The notes: generated by a model from the sequence alone, not told the origin. Positions 50,906 to 64,000 are shown, counted from the first letter of the stretch. The stretch: DNA of 64,000 nt from Promerops cafer (GCA_013398275.1 VZSE01014389.1:1734694-1798693), one strand, 5' to 3'. Program-made: numbers and translations.

Positions 50906-53497
50906 AAATCTATTGGAGAGGTTGTCCTCTGCAACCGAGTGTGCAGCTTTGGGAGGGACACACATGGAGCTATTGAAGGAGGAAGGGGACACCCGGCCTA
51001 ACCAGTCAAAACAGCAGAATCAACCCTGGCAGCCAATGGAAGGACAGATGCCACAGCTAGATTGCCTTCACATCCAGTCTTAGTGCTGAGTATGTGGGTC
51101 CTGGAACCCAATTCAATGCCTGGACGGGGCCAAGTTCACCAGTAAACCCACAGGTGCTGCCAGCATGAAATTGTGACTCTGAGCTCTTTAAAAACACATT
51201 CCTCACAGGCTACTCTAGTATGTCCAGTGACTGTGGTCATCAGCATCTAAATAAACAAAGTAACCTGGGCACATCATGTTCAGCTGAAACTTCATCCATC
51301 TGCTTGCCATAGTGGCTGACAGCATTTCTGGCATATTCCCAGAGCATTTTGTTTTATTAAGTGCATTTACTGAAGAAACGAAAACCCTTAAACTGAGCAA
51401 ATATAGAGTCCTCATAAATATAACTAGGTTTTTTTCATTTTGTTTGAGTAACAGTGGGAAATGAAAAACTGCAAGGCTAAAGGAAGTGACGAGACTATTT
51501 ATGTAGCATGGGAAAAATTAAACTGAGATTAAACACTTTAAAGTGGGTGACATCTGTTTATCAAAATACTTTCGTTGTATCTTTTGCTTTTTGCCTTTGC
51601 CTGCTAAGACTCAGAAAGGGGGATGCAGTGCTAGATTCGACCTTTGATTTTAGCAGCAATCTGGGCAAGTTCTGCCACTGTTTCAAAAGCAAAATATCGG
51701 TCTGGCAGTGCCAATTGCTAAAACAGATCAATGTATCATGCGCCATTTCTTCACTAAATTACTCACATGTATACAGTATGAAAAGATGTGTGGGACTAGG
51801 AGTTCTTCCCTTTTTGCACATGAGATACAAAGTGGCTGTGCGCTGAACTTTTTATTACTTTTGAACGAGTGGGATGCACACCAAGATGTGGTCTGAAAGT
51901 GTAACTGAAGCAGTCTGTGAACTGAGCAGATGAATTAAGCAGGAACTCAAACCATTGATTTCTACAAATAGCTTGCAAACACACGCACCAAGGAAAATAA
52001 TTTTCAAGGATTCAAAGCAGAACCTTTGGCTAAGTGGTAAGTCTGCCCATAAAATAGGCTAAATAAGGTGTTCTGCAAATGCACGAAGTACTGGGGCCTG
52101 CCAGGGACCCAGTACCACATTCCACCAGCAGCAGAAGGCAGTGCCAAGTAAATTCTGAAATTTAATATACAGACAGATATGCTTTGCAGTTCCACTGCTC
52201 TTCTGTTAGTAGAAGCTCAAGATGAACTAGGCTGACATCTTTGGTAAGCTGTTTGCTGAAGTGTAAGACAACAAGACTGAGTTTTCTTGCTATCAAGCAC
52301 TTGCACTGGCATGCCTGCACCAAATAGGCAAAGTTGTACAAGATACAATTTATTCTTGTTATTTTCAACTAACAAGAGCTAAAAACAGCTGACTATAAGA
52401 AGGGTTTACTGTTCTCCAGGACCTGTTCTTGGTACATCTGGATGAATATGTGTATCAGGATGAGTGTATATGTATGCCCATCATAATGTGTTTCTTTCAA
52501 GGGCTTAGACTAAGAGCACTCATCTCACCCTTTTCACTATGCTGACTGGGAAGAACAATGTGCCATTTGCAAACAAAACAAAACCATCTTAACACAAGAA
52601 ATCTGTTTCATCGCACTTAAAAAGAATACACACCCTCCATGCTTAGCATCTCACCTGGTCATTACAGAAAATCAATGAATTAGCTTTGCACACAAAGTCA
52701 TGAGCTAGACTGAGCACCAAAATTCTGGAAAGAATATGAACTCTTCAAAATGCTGTTTGGTATCCAGGATTCCCAGCTGATGTCCTGACTCTAATAGCTT
52801 TTAATTGTCATCACAGACACTCAAAATTTACCACTGAGTTTACCACTTACTGAATTAAATTAAGAATGGAAATAGGATAAGAATCTAGAGTGGAAAAAAC
52901 CCCACACCTGAAATATGCACAAATCCTGACATAATAACCCTAAGGAAGACATGGAAAGCATGTGATACTTCTGTGGTTAAACCAGACAAACACTAGTACC
53001 TACGAACCAGGATTCAGTGCAGAAAAACAGACTGAGGACTTCTCAAACACTGAAACATAAGCTGTGGACAGTGAGGGGCCAGAGACATATCTAATCCAAA
53101 AATGTGCTGATCCAAAAATCTTGGAGAGAATATGGAGGAAGCAACTGGTGAAATCACTTCAATGCCAAACACCTGAGTAGGTGGGTTCAACCATCATCCC
53201 TCAACACAGTTGGTCCTGCCATGCTTCACCTTCTACAAGATCCCTTCATAACTTTACTGTCCAAAATCCTTCCCCAGGTTCCCAGTCTTCTGCAGTTCAT
53301 TCACTCTCTAGCAGTTGCTTTGGTTACCATGCAAGGGTTTCTTGAGCCTTTACTAGAATAGATCTTCCTCTTCATTCACCTCCTTTGCTGTTGTTAAGGG
53401 AGTCCTGGGTTTCTGCTCTGTTTCTGTGCCCCACAGGGGACCTAAGGTCATAGACTTTATTCCTGGAATCACTGCAGAAAAATATAGTGGGGTGCTA

Positions 53498-53545
53498 AAA
53501 AACCCCAAGTGAAGCCCACAAAAAAACCCCAAACAATTCCACCAA
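53498..53545 (+). repeat. A/C-rich low-complexity tract
   Basis: AAAAAACCCC and AAAAAAACCCCAAACAATTCC repeats interrupted by AAGTGAAGCC. Same composition as the tract at 61.9 kb; low complexity. Confidence 0.7.
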
Positions 53546-56500
53546 AACTTAAATCAAACAGCACTCAGTGATGCACAGATCTGTCTATTGGATAGGCAAG
53601 GAAAGCACTAAAGATGACATAAACTTTGTTTTTGTATGCATACTTCATCCTTGCTCCTTCAAACACTACAGCATCTCAATGCCTAGCCAGCATCTCTCTC
53701 TACTCTACTGTGTACCAGTATACAGAATGAGTCAGGAGTATTCCTGCTGATGAACTCCAGACAGCCACTCAGGGCACCAAACAACCCCCAGAGAGAGAGA
53801 AGCAGCCATTTACCTCTCTTCACTGGTCATGCAGAGAGTTCCGTTTCCCCAGTACAAAATTTAAGCACTGACATTAAATAATGTCAGTACCCAATGAAGT
53901 AAGGCAGGTTTGTCAGCTGTCTGAAGACCCTTCAAGGATGAGTCATGGCTACTGTGAAATTGGCAGAGCACTCATGGAACAGTAGAGAGTAGAAGAAAAC
54001 TTAAAAGATAAAAATAAGACTTCAATGCCCAGAAAATATTCAGCAGTATTTAGGACAAAACAGAGTTTTCAGTAAATATTTTCATTCAATGTGTTAAATA
54101 AATTTGCTTTGGCTATGCTGTCACTTCTGTCATGTCCAACTTCCACTACATTTTGGAAGATGTATATTATGTATCAGTCACCCATTAATTCCACACTCTC
54201 GTTTTATGTAACAGAAAAAATATGTGTTCATGCCCAAGCAGTAAACCTCCAAACTTGGTAACATCCTAAAAGCCACAGGAACAGAGCTCTGCAAAGCATT
54301 GTGGGCTGTGGCTGACTGTGCACACCTGTGGCTCCCTGCATGCACCAAACTCTGCTGCAGCAACATCCGTGTGCTCCCTGTCCCTGTCTTCCCTCCACAC
54401 AGGCCCAATACAACCACTGGGCTCTCCCAGTAACTCTTGCTGCACTTCCTTTGACTGAGAGAGAAGCACAACCTGAAACAGCCCCCCCTTTCTGTTCTCT
54501 TTTCTTTGCTAGGTCCAACAGTACTCTTTATCAATCTCCTTTTCCCCCTTCCACTCCACAAACACCAAGAAATCAAATAATGTAGCTGATGGCTTGGAAA
54601 TGAATCGAAGCAGTCAAGAAGCAGGAGAAGCAGAGACAAGACAAGCACACAGTTTGTTCTTTTTGTTCTAAGCCCTACATTTGCATGTTGTGCTACACCA
54701 AAGATGTGATACCCATAATGACTTACAGGTACACGTGTACCCCAAGAACAGCAAAACATCACACAGCAACACAACTTCACAGGCCCTTCAAAATTCAGTT
54801 GAAAGGAACAATATGGAAGAAGACAAACCTCATTCAAAATTTGCATTACACAGAAGATATTAGAATCATATTGCAAAAGGCACAACAATAAGCTATATTA
54901 TTTTAACATTAATCTGTCAGAACACAAATTAAGTTTTTTTCCTATGCTGGATGGATAGAGCTGAATAATTCTGTAATTGCAGGGAAGCCACCTCAGAAAA
55001 AAAAAAAACATGAGGAAAGCACACTGCTTGTGAAGAGAGTATTTCAGGGCCTGAGAACAGAGCAGGAGTGCTTGCATGGGCAGACAACAGATGCTGCTCC
55101 AGCAAACAGCAGAACACGAGGGATGGATAAATGCTGGCATTTACTTGCTGTTTTAACTTAAGCAATTGGAGGAAGATAACAATTTAAGACACTGCCCCCT
55201 GGATAACTTTTGTATTTCTCCTGAGTCTCCAATTATTATCTTTTTCTCTCTCTTCAATATCCTCATTTCCCCTGAGTATGCACTGACCAGAAACTTGCAT
55301 TCCCTAGAAATCCTCCCACCAGCTATCTGGAAAGAAATTTATGCTAGAGGGCATAACACCCTTCTAACATGTAGATGCCTTTAAAACCACAAGTCATCTT
55401 CAGAAAGCAAATTGCACAGAGATGCATAAAGAATTCCTCCAAGACCTATTTTGGAGGCAAGTGAATTCAGCCAACTCACAAACATCAGCAGTAATTTCAA
55501 TTCAGTAAGCATGACTGGCATTCTCAAAACCTTCGCCCAAACCACACAAGCTCTTTGCACGTGCACTTCTTCTAAAAATATTTTTTCTTGATGTGTTTTT
55601 GTGCTCACTTTTTGCCCTCGGCTTACATGATAAAAATTTTCTGGGTGAGCCCTGGAGAACTGAGCAGACCAAACACTAATTTTCATATGGAATTTATTTA
55701 GAGGGGGAGAAAAAATCCCTTAAGTTGAGTTGTTATGTTATTTTGAACTGGTTTTATATTTTATGCATACATAGTGGAGCTGGAATTTCAGGGCTGGCTT
55801 TTGTTTGCATTCATCATGAAACATTTGTTATATGAGCTGCTGCTACTGCTACCAAAACAGCTGCTGCTCACTGCTAGAAAACCAGAGGCCAACTCAACAG
55901 TTTCTTTCTTTCTCTAGTAAGTCTAGCTGAAAAATGAGGCCTGGTGTGTCTGCAGAAAATTACCTTTCTTTGGCTTCATTGTCATCCTTGCCACCTTTTG
56001 CTTACCCAGAATACAAACTTGAAAGAGAACAGATAAATCAGAACAAGGGCAGGCACGCTCTGATGCTCCTGAATCACCTACCATTAAACACAAATCAGAA
56101 CTACAGCTGTGTGAACTCCCTGCTTTGCAGCTAGGGCAGCACCTCCAATGTGAATGCCTTTCCTTCAGCTGCTCTTGGAGTTCAGCTGGGATTTAACCCT
56201 TCTGATTAATAATTTTCTGCCATCTGGAAAAGCTGAGTCATGATTTGATCTAGCTTCACATAAAAATTTCTTCTGTAGGAGACTGCTTCCCTCTGCAGAA
56301 AAAAAAAACAACCCTACCCATCTGATAATCTGTGCACTTTCCCACCAAGCTCCACACGGATCAGGACCCAGAGCATCTGTGGACTGCAGCTCTGAGTGCT
56401 GAGGACAGACCTTCCCAACTGCACACGAGCTGAATTTTAGTGCCTTGCTTAGTTACGATTAGTAAACACCTTTAGTGCTGTTTTTGTTGCTTCCTGGTAA

Positions 56501-59500
56501 CATCATATCAGCATTGACCTCTCTTACCTCTGTCATATCTTTTTAAGAGAACATTTATCCCAGGCTGGAGCACAGCCCCTGCAAGGCTTCCCTGTTTTTT
56601 TAAAGTAAGGGGGCACTACCAAACAATGAACGCCTACCTCTTTCACCAGCTTTATCCTGCAGGAGAACATTCTTTCTCCTACCCTGACAGCCAGTTTTCT
56701 TAAAGAGCTTTTGGACAGAGATCTTGCTGAAAATCACACCTGTACCATCTCATATCCCTGTGCTTGCTGAGTCCTTAAAGGTTTAACAAATGCCATACTG
56801 ACTTTTCCCAACTGTCTATTAATCACATCCTCTATTCTAGTTCCTCCCAGTATGTCAATTTGATTCTTTCATCTGTTGGTGTCTAGGTGACAATTGCAGC
56901 CCTCTAAAAGCTTGGGAGTGATCTTAACTATTCTTCCAAAATAGCTGCTGACTGAATCGGGAGACACACCACAGAGTTGGCAATTTCAGTTTCAAAGAAA
57001 TCCTTGGTGAATACTAGCTCTCACAGCAGCATCTCTAAGGAGTAAAGACAGCTGTGGAATAAAAAATGCCACGATGCCACGCCCTAACACTTACCTGTGT
57101 TATAGACAGCATCTGCAAGTAGCTGAGAAGATACTCATATGGAGTGCAATAGTACAACTCAAAAGGTATGATTTATAAAGTGCAGTAACAACTGTGCAAA
57201 TGTTGGAGATAGACAAAGGTAGAAAACTGGAGAGAAGATAGTAATCAAAGAACACAATGGGAATGCAGTTGGGAAGGGGAGGAAACTGGAGAGATGAGCC
57301 TAGACAGAAACGGAGGGCAGGATGCTCATTCATGCTACACTTGAAAATCTGTGATTCTACTCCAAGAACAGAGAAAAAGAAGAAAAATGGAATCTTCATA
57401 GCTATATTTCGTAAAACCCTCTTTTCTCACTGTAGCTTCTTGGAGAGCAAGTTTTCAAGAGGGACAGATCAAAAAGGCTTGGAAATTCCAACAAGGAAAG
57501 GAAGTAGGGAACATAACCCCAAGAAAGATTCTTGGAAGAGCAAAGAGTCAGCTCTCCAGCACCATGAACTGCCTTCAGGGCAGGTAAAGCAAAGGGGTTC
57601 ACAGGAAGAAGCATGGGCACAGTGTGAAGCTGTGTTCAGGTGAGAAGTGATGGCTGGGAGACATACCAGCTGAGAGCTACACTGCTAACATATTTACTTC
57701 ATTTTAATTCTTACAATTTGGTCAAGAGCTGGCCCTTGCACTTTGCTGAAATTCATGTTACTAATTCTTTCCCTTCTTTTCTAATAGTAGCAACAGCATC
57801 CTTAAGACGATTTTAGAGCACAATACGCTGTGTCCTCTGGGAGCACGTGGTCCCTTTACAGATGTACCCTGGGAATGTCTCTTCCCTGAGACTGTCTCCC
57901 TGCACTTCTCCCAGCTGCCCACTGTCTCTCCCTCCCTGCCTCTCTTCTTGGCCACCTAACCCTGATGTGGTTGGAAAAAACCCTTCCTGTATTAGCTTTA
58001 ATGCCTTTTGCAAGTTGCATGCCAGAAAGTGCTATAATTTCACACCTAACTTGTCAGAATTTATGCTCTCTCATGTTTCCTAATTTTAATTATTACAACA
58101 TTTTAATTACTAGAGCAGCTAACTTGCATCACTGTAAAAACCTGATATTAAATTGCAATGTTTATGTGAAAATCTAAGTAATTCCTAAGGGATGGCTCCT
58201 TGTCTATACTGTACAAAAATTACAGGTAAAAGTGTTTTAACAACTAGATTTCTTTTCTGTACCTACCTTACCTTTAATGTTTTTAAAAAAACTTCTGAGC
58301 CATCAAAGATACTGGCTCATGGTACTTGCATTGTTCTTGCAAGATGCCTTGGGGGTAAGAATAATCAATTTAATCTGCAGCCCATTCTACCACTGATACA
58401 GTGATTTAATCTGAGATAGAAAGTACAATAACTTTATTTGAAGACTGAAAATAAGATTATGCTCCTAAAAGCTAAGTGAATAGTCAGCTCTGTGATCTGT
58501 TTCATATTGCTCCTGTGTGTTCAACGCCAAATATGCTTTGTTTTCAATTAAGAGGTGTTTCTCCCCAGACATTGGCCCTGAAAACATACTGTGGGATACA
58601 ATGATAATTGAGCTAATTTCCAAGTTGTTCTGGTGCTATTATTAATAAAAGTTTTTTATATTCCAGCCTCAGCCACCTTGTAAGTGAAATGAAGACCTGG
58701 TCACCTGGGAACAGAAGCAGGCTTACTAACTGGGATTTAATGGCTCCTTCTGTATGCCTTCTGTTGCCTGGACAGAGGTCAAAGTTGTCAAAGAAGCAAT
58801 CTGCATAATCTGTTACCGCTGTAATTTTTGTTTAAATGCTGTTTTTAAAGCAGAAGCAGTAACCGAGGTTTAGCTGAAATGCTACTGATGAAAATAGCAT
58901 TATGATTTTATTTACTAAGTTCCTTAAGAAGGAATGAACTGTCATTGCAGGCTTTAACTGCCTGTCATTAAAATGTTTGTGGTATATTGTCATCAGTAAC
59001 CCTGGATTATTTATGAGATACCACTAATGGTGTATCCAAATGCAGATTTCCTTCTGTGCTGGAGCTTTAACCAGGCTGGTTATCCATGGGTTTTCCATTT
59101 TGTGATACTAGGAACAGGAAATATTCAAAAGATGCATTGGGGAATCAACCTCAGATGAGCAGCAGGAGCACACTTATAAACCACAACATCTTTAGTGACT
59201 GATATGCTCATTAGATAAACACGACTGTTACTTGGACAATATCAGCATCAAGCCTTCAAAATGATCTCCTGACATACATACACAAAAAAAATACACAATT
59301 CTTGATGTGTGAGATGTAAGGGCTTGTTTGACTGGTCCCTTGGGATTTAGAACATAAATAAGTTTTGTTTTTACCACAACACAGTATGAAATTACATCTT
59401 TGAGGGTTTAATCCAAAACCAGACAGCCCATTGACAGATCTGATGAAAGGAAACTGAATGCAAGTGACAGGAATAGGTGGGATGAAATGCAAAATCTGTA

Positions 59501-60219
59501 GGCTGAAGTCTTGGAATTGCACTAAAAGACAAAGATGATGCATTAGGTGGTCTCAGTCTTCATAATCCTAGAGACATACAGAAACTTTAGAGGGGGGAAA
59601 ATGTTAATGATAGAGAGATTCAGATGAGCATGCAAAAAGTAAAATTTGTTTGGCTTCAGGTAAAGACCCTGACATTTGACAGGAAAGAGAAATATGAAAA
59701 AGGTGAAGGAGAAGAATAGGAAAAATGTAGCAGATTGCAGAGCACAAGCTCGGTACAGGCTCACAGGAAGGGAAGATTAAGTAATTCTACAAAACACATT
59801 CTGTCCTATCTCTACAATACATTGCAGTTTGTCAGAGCCAGTCTATGAGCTCATGTGTCCAGAAACTTTACTAGAAGAAGAACATTAGATCTAGGTTTTT
59901 CAGACAAAGATTTAAGTGAACATAGACTTCATGTTCCACTACAACTGATTCTGAGCAGAGCCTTTACAAATTCAACTCCCATGAAAATCCAAGCCTAAAA
60001 TAAGGATTTAAAAATCAGTACTGTAATTGGCTAGAAGAGAAACTAAATCCTTCTTTGCCATAATCAGTGGCGAAATCTGGAAGGCAGCCAACATCCTTGA
60101 ATGCCAGAAGCACTGGGAAGGGGAACTATGGATCAATAGTAGCCTCATTCCTCATTTCTCCAGTTCTCAAATCATGTTTGCAATCCTGGCCTGCCAATAG
60201 GAAATATGTAAATTTCTGA

Positions 60220-60349
60220 CCTGATCTAAATGATGGTTGCTGCTGTACGTACCAAGTCAGCCACTGCTGCTGACTCCAGGNGCCTGATCTAAATGATGGT
60301 TGCTGGTGCTGCTGTACTTACCAAGTCAGCCACTGCTGCTGACTCCAGG
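60220..60349 (+). repeat. Tandem duplication with an unresolved N
   Basis: Copy 1 is 60220-60280 (61 bases) and copy 2 is 60283-60349 (67 bases). They are identical except for one G/T difference (GTACGTACC against GTACTTACC) and a 6-base insertion (an extra CTGGTG-type unit) in copy 2. The only ambiguous base in the window, N at 60281, sits at the junction. This pattern suggests an assembly join or two haplotypes placed in series rather than a biological tandem repeat. Confidence 0.9.
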
Positions 60350-61518
60350 AGAAAGCAGAGCCATAGCAATGTGTTTGGCAAATGGACCTGTAAATCCCAC
60401 TTCCCTGCACTGCAGGCTCAGGGAGCAGATTCACCCAGACCGAGTGCCAGTGCTGTGCCAGGCTGTCAGCTGCCTCACTTTTTGTCTCAAAATGCCATTC
60501 ATTTGGGGACACAAGATATATTTATAGGCAACTGCTCTGCTGTGTAACTATGCACATGTAAGCTAACTCAATCTAACAAGTACACACTAGCAAGGAAGAG
60601 TAAATAGACAAGACTTGAGCCTGGATGTATACAAGCTCCATGTGGGTTGGAAAGCCATACCAACCTCACTTGCCACACCTTTACTCCTGATCACATTTTA
60701 GCAATGAGACTGATACTATCCTGAATAAATCGTTTGGTGCCACAGTTATGGTTTTCATGCCCCACATATATTGTCTGGAGTGGCTTCACCTTCCTCAGCA
60801 GAACAAGAACCACAGCTGTTACAAGCTGTCAAGCTTTGCTTCAGAACTCAACACAGAGAAGTTTTGCTTCTGAGACAAACCTTTCAAAGACCTAGTGGCT
60901 CTCTTGAAACACACAGCACGAGAAAGCCTGGAAGTGCGCAAATCCTTCCAAGAGCTCCTATTCTTAAAACTGCTTAGTTTATTCACAGAAGGATTTCAAA
61001 CCTCTGGAAGACAAAAGAACATATTTTTCTTTTATGGGACTGAAAAAGAAAGGATACTTTCATTGACTATCCTTATCACTCATCAGTGTATCCAGTAACT
61101 TCAAGGCATCCTGGATCAAGCAGTCTGGTTTTGTCCCTGCTCTCCAAACCTTGTATCTTCATGGCTGAAGAGCTAGATAATGTATCTACAGCTTTTGATA
61201 GTACCTTCAGTTTTATAAAACAAACCAAGGAACAGATTAGTTGTGCAGAATGTCCTAGATGCTATCGACCTAATAAAAAAGAAATGTCCTCAGGGATATG
61301 CACTGTGACTCTTCTTCTTTCCCTGCCCGTCTTGCACACAGAGAACAGGGAATTTGTTTTACAAGAAACAAAAGTACAATTAAACAACTTTCCTAGATCT
61401 TAAACTGCATGTTTTAACATTCACATTGTTTTATAGAGTTTATGCAATACTGAAAGTTGAGAGGTGAAAAGGAGAAGAAAAGAATGGTTTGTTCACGCTT
61501 TCTGTTTTCAGAGCAGGA

Positions 61519-61708
61519 CGCTGGGTGATAAGAAAACGCCACCGAGGCAGGATGTAAATCCACGTGCGCTGCTAGCGCTGGGAGCGCGGCACGCACGGGC
61601 AGATCGCTCCACCTGCTGGGCAGAGCGGCTCTGCTCACACGCACAGCTCGCCTCCCATCGGACACGGGCACGGGCTACGCAAGTGTTACACGGGGAGTTA
61701 CTGCCCCG
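61519..61708. promoter_or_regulatory. Compact CpG-dense patch in UST intron (3)
   Basis: I count about 20 CpGs in 190 bases at about 60% GC, observed/expected near 1.1, which is as CpG-preserved as the main island but only a third as long. The motif GTGCGCTGCTAGCGCTGGG is near its centre. It is flanked by ordinary AT-rich sequence. Such a density normally implies lack of germline methylation, so a small promoter or enhancer is plausible. Confidence 0.45.
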
Positions 61709-61906
61709 TGAACTCATGTTCTACCTCCACATGAAATTCAGAATTTTCCTCTTCTGTGGAAAATCTTCATAGTCAGTGATTCCTGTTTGAAGTATTACAT
61801 AGGGAAAACACAGAGCTCTAGAGAGCAAGGAAAAATAAAAACCAGCATATTTGGAGTCTCCAAAGCTTTTAAACATTTGAATGTGTTTGAAATTTTAGAA
61901 GTGATA

Positions 61907-61975
61907 CAAAAAACCCCACCAAAAACTCCACCAAAAACCGAACTGAACAAAAAAACCCCACCACCAAACCCTCTC
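61907..61975 (+). repeat. A/C-rich low-complexity tract
   Basis: Imperfect repeats of an AAAAACCCCACC-type unit (CCCCACCAAAAACTCCACC and AAAAAAACCCCACCACC). The tract has almost no G or T. A shorter tract of the same kind is at 53498-53545. No function inferred. Confidence 0.85.
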
Positions 61976-64000
61976 AGTATTTAAATTAAAACTAATCCAT
62001 GCTGATTTTATTCTCATCAAGAGTGCAGGTGCTTGTAGGAGAGAGAAGGGTTGGACACTTCAGCACAGGAGATGAGCCACTGTATTCCCTTTCCATTTAC
62101 CAGTCACAACCCTCTCCAGAAAGTACAGCTCACAAGAAGCCAGCAGACTAAGAAGCCTCATATAATTTGTCATAATTTCTTCTTTCATTTTGTGCTGAAC
62201 AAAGGCAGAATATAAAATGATGAGATGAGCACTATTTAAAGACACTGCACCTGAAAAAGCCTCCTTCCATTTGCCTCCTTCCACCAGAGTCCTACCATCA
62301 TCTCTTACTCAAACTTTTTGCTCCTAGAGGTGGTGCCTGTAAACACATTCACTACAATTTCTTGGAGAGAAAAACCCCTTGGTTCCTGAACTTTTCCAAA
62401 TGCATAGCATCTGAGCCATCTGAAGGCACGTCCCACCTTCAGTGCTGGCCTGGCACAGGAGTGATCTTCAGCACAGCGCAAAGACTGCTGAGCTTGATTT
62501 CACCCTTTCCTAACTCCATCAAAAATGCTCTGCTGCTCAGGACCTCAGCTCTGCAATAAAGACAAATGGCAGCATCCCTCTCCTTGATGGGTTTAAAGAG
62601 AAGGGGAAATTTATGAATAGAAAACATCAAGACTGTATAATTAACATTCATGAACATAGCGGATTTTAAGAAATGAGAGGGTTAATATTACCTAGGATAG
62701 TATTACTACTACAGTTTAAAACATTCCCTGTAAATGCAATTCTTGTGAGAACCACGTTTTCATTGCATTTAAAAAAAAATAATTTTTACAGTTTACCTAA
62801 ACAATACATTTTCTTTCAGCTGACAGTGTGAGTTATTTCATTGCACTCAGTAAAATTCAGTATCTGAAAAGCTTAAAGTCAGTCTTATTGTTGTAGAGTA
62901 ACACTTTACATTCTCCGCGCTAAATGCACCTTTCAGGAAACAAAGGGTTTTTTTCCTGGTATTGGGAAGAAGTGTTTTTGTAGGGCTCCTGGTGCCAAAG
63001 AAAATTTATGAACTCCTGCAGAGACGTGTGAGGATATGGCTAATTTCTGAGGTGATAAAAAAACATTTTATTGCCTATTGTTTTACACTGGATGCTGTTA
63101 ACTTTTACCCCATGCCACAGAAATTGACAAGACAGAAGAAAACTGTTTTGCTGAGTATACTATGTATTTTTTGCCTCTTAAAAACACCAAGGATATGAAA
63201 CCCACGTGTGCCCATTTCAAAAGAAACTGTAAGTATTCTCTGTGTTCTGGCTACCAGCCAGGTTACAGAAGTGAGCTATAGCCAGAAAAAGTGAACAGGA
63301 CTGACCAATTCTTATTTTCCTTTAGCCCCCGAGAGTGAGGAGAGATTTTACATGTCAAGTTTTGTTATAACTATTTCAGGCCTTTCAAAGAGTTAAAGAA
63401 TAGTTTCAAATTTTGCAATAAATATAATCTAAGGCTCTGCAATTGGATCCTATCTGCTTCAATGCTGGTGAAAAAAGACAAAATTTTGAGCAGATTTTAC
63501 TGTGTTAGCAAAGAAAGCTATTAAACACAAAAATGTATTTTAAAAATTTATCCTACCCATCTATTCATCTATCTATTGATTTCACAATCTGCCTGCCCTT
63601 TTAATCTCATCAAAGCCAGTTTTGGCTGCCAAGACAAGTTTGTAACTTTGGCCAAGATAGGCATCAAAAAAGAGTGTCCTTTTGCAATTCTTGACTTGGT
63701 ATTAACATTAAGATAATGCTTAATTTCAAGGAGAGAGTGGAGACAAAGAAAAACAGGAAGCTCATAGCTTTAAAGTACTGTACAAGATAAAACCAGATTG
63801 GGTCCAATGAAAACTTCAGCACCACAAAGGGCTTTCACATTATGTTACACATGGTAATAAAACACACAAGTCAAAATGTTTGGCATATGGAATAGCTGAA
63901 GGCAACCTTTTTGTTAATGCAATAGAGGAAGTTATCCTCCTAGTGTCCTCTGACATTAACATTTTCTGTCATGCTGAACTGCGAAGTTTTTTTTAACATT

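Larger units (their letters stand above)
39291..64000 (-). other. UST: Last intron of UST (partial)
   Basis: All sequence to the right of the terminal UST exon should be transcribed intron. I looked on the minus strand for the preceding exon, which should encode residues like LEELEDVLLLLERFLP and end before a GT donor in phase 1. I did not see it, so it probably lies beyond 64000. The interval is mostly AT-rich, unstructured non-coding DNA. Recognisable contents are listed separately: CpG patches at 42.0, 43.1 and 61.5 kb, a CR1 LINE at 50.2 kb, homopolymer runs, a tandem duplication at 60.2 kb and an A/C-rich tract at 61.9 kb. No other coding exon was recognised in it. Confidence 0.75.

Noticed and set aside
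50389..50976. 195-codon plus-strand frame
   Set aside because: It is the antisense of the CR1 ORF2 tail. The true coding sense is the minus strand.
1..64000. TAB2 coding exons, other UST exons, tRNA or rRNA genes, CRISPR arrays
   Set aside because: I looked for these and saw none. The large TAB2 exon would be obvious as a long open frame, and no tRNA-like or rRNA sequence was recognised by eye.

Overview
This window looks like vertebrate nuclear DNA, most likely from a bird. It is about 40% GC and low in repeats, with a sharp CpG island, spliced-gene signals, and a CR1 LINE whose reverse-transcriptase tail can still be read. There are no operons, bacterial-style genes or CRISPR arrays. Nearly all open frames of 60-150 codons occur at the number expected by chance in 64 kb read in six frames, so I do not call them genes.

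One protein-coding exon is certain. Minus-strand 38981-39264 is the last coding exon of UST, the uronyl (dermatan/chondroitin) 2-O-sulfotransferase of the Golgi. It has a clean 3' splice site and ends in the family's acidic tail and a TGA stop. Because the gene runs on the minus strand, the 3' UTR lies to the left (below 38980, end unresolved, candidate poly(A) signals down to about 36.1 kb). Everything to the right (39265-64000) is the final UST intron; I could not find the preceding exon.

Left of UST, 27560-28180 is a strong CpG island, almost certainly a promoter and first-exon region. In mammals the gene after UST in the same direction is TAB2, which has non-coding first exons and a long first intron. 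A leftward TAB2 promoter is therefore my best inference. No TAB2 coding exon is present, so 1-27560 would be its first intron or intergenic DNA.

Layout: 1-27560 is non-coding DNA with one CR1 remnant near 3.3 kb, a possible one near 23.3 kb, an LTR-like segment at 9.6-9.96 kb and a second copy of 53 bp of it at 11.58 kb. The CpG island is at 27.6-28.2 kb. 28.2-36.1 kb is intergenic with a small CpG-rich patch at 30.5 kb. 36.1-39.0 kb is the probable UST 3' UTR. 39.3-64 kb is UST intron with a 5'-truncated CR1 (50.2-50.9 kb), three CpG-dense patches (42.0, 43.1 and 61.5 kb), homopolymer and A/C-rich tracts, and a 61/67-bp tandem duplication containing an unresolved N at 60281.

I found no undescribed multi-gene system. 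The items most worth following are the orphan CpG island, the compact intronic CpG patch at 61.5 kb, the LTR-like repeat pair, the 236-codon open frame at 54.2-54.9 kb and the probable assembly artefact at 60.28 kb.
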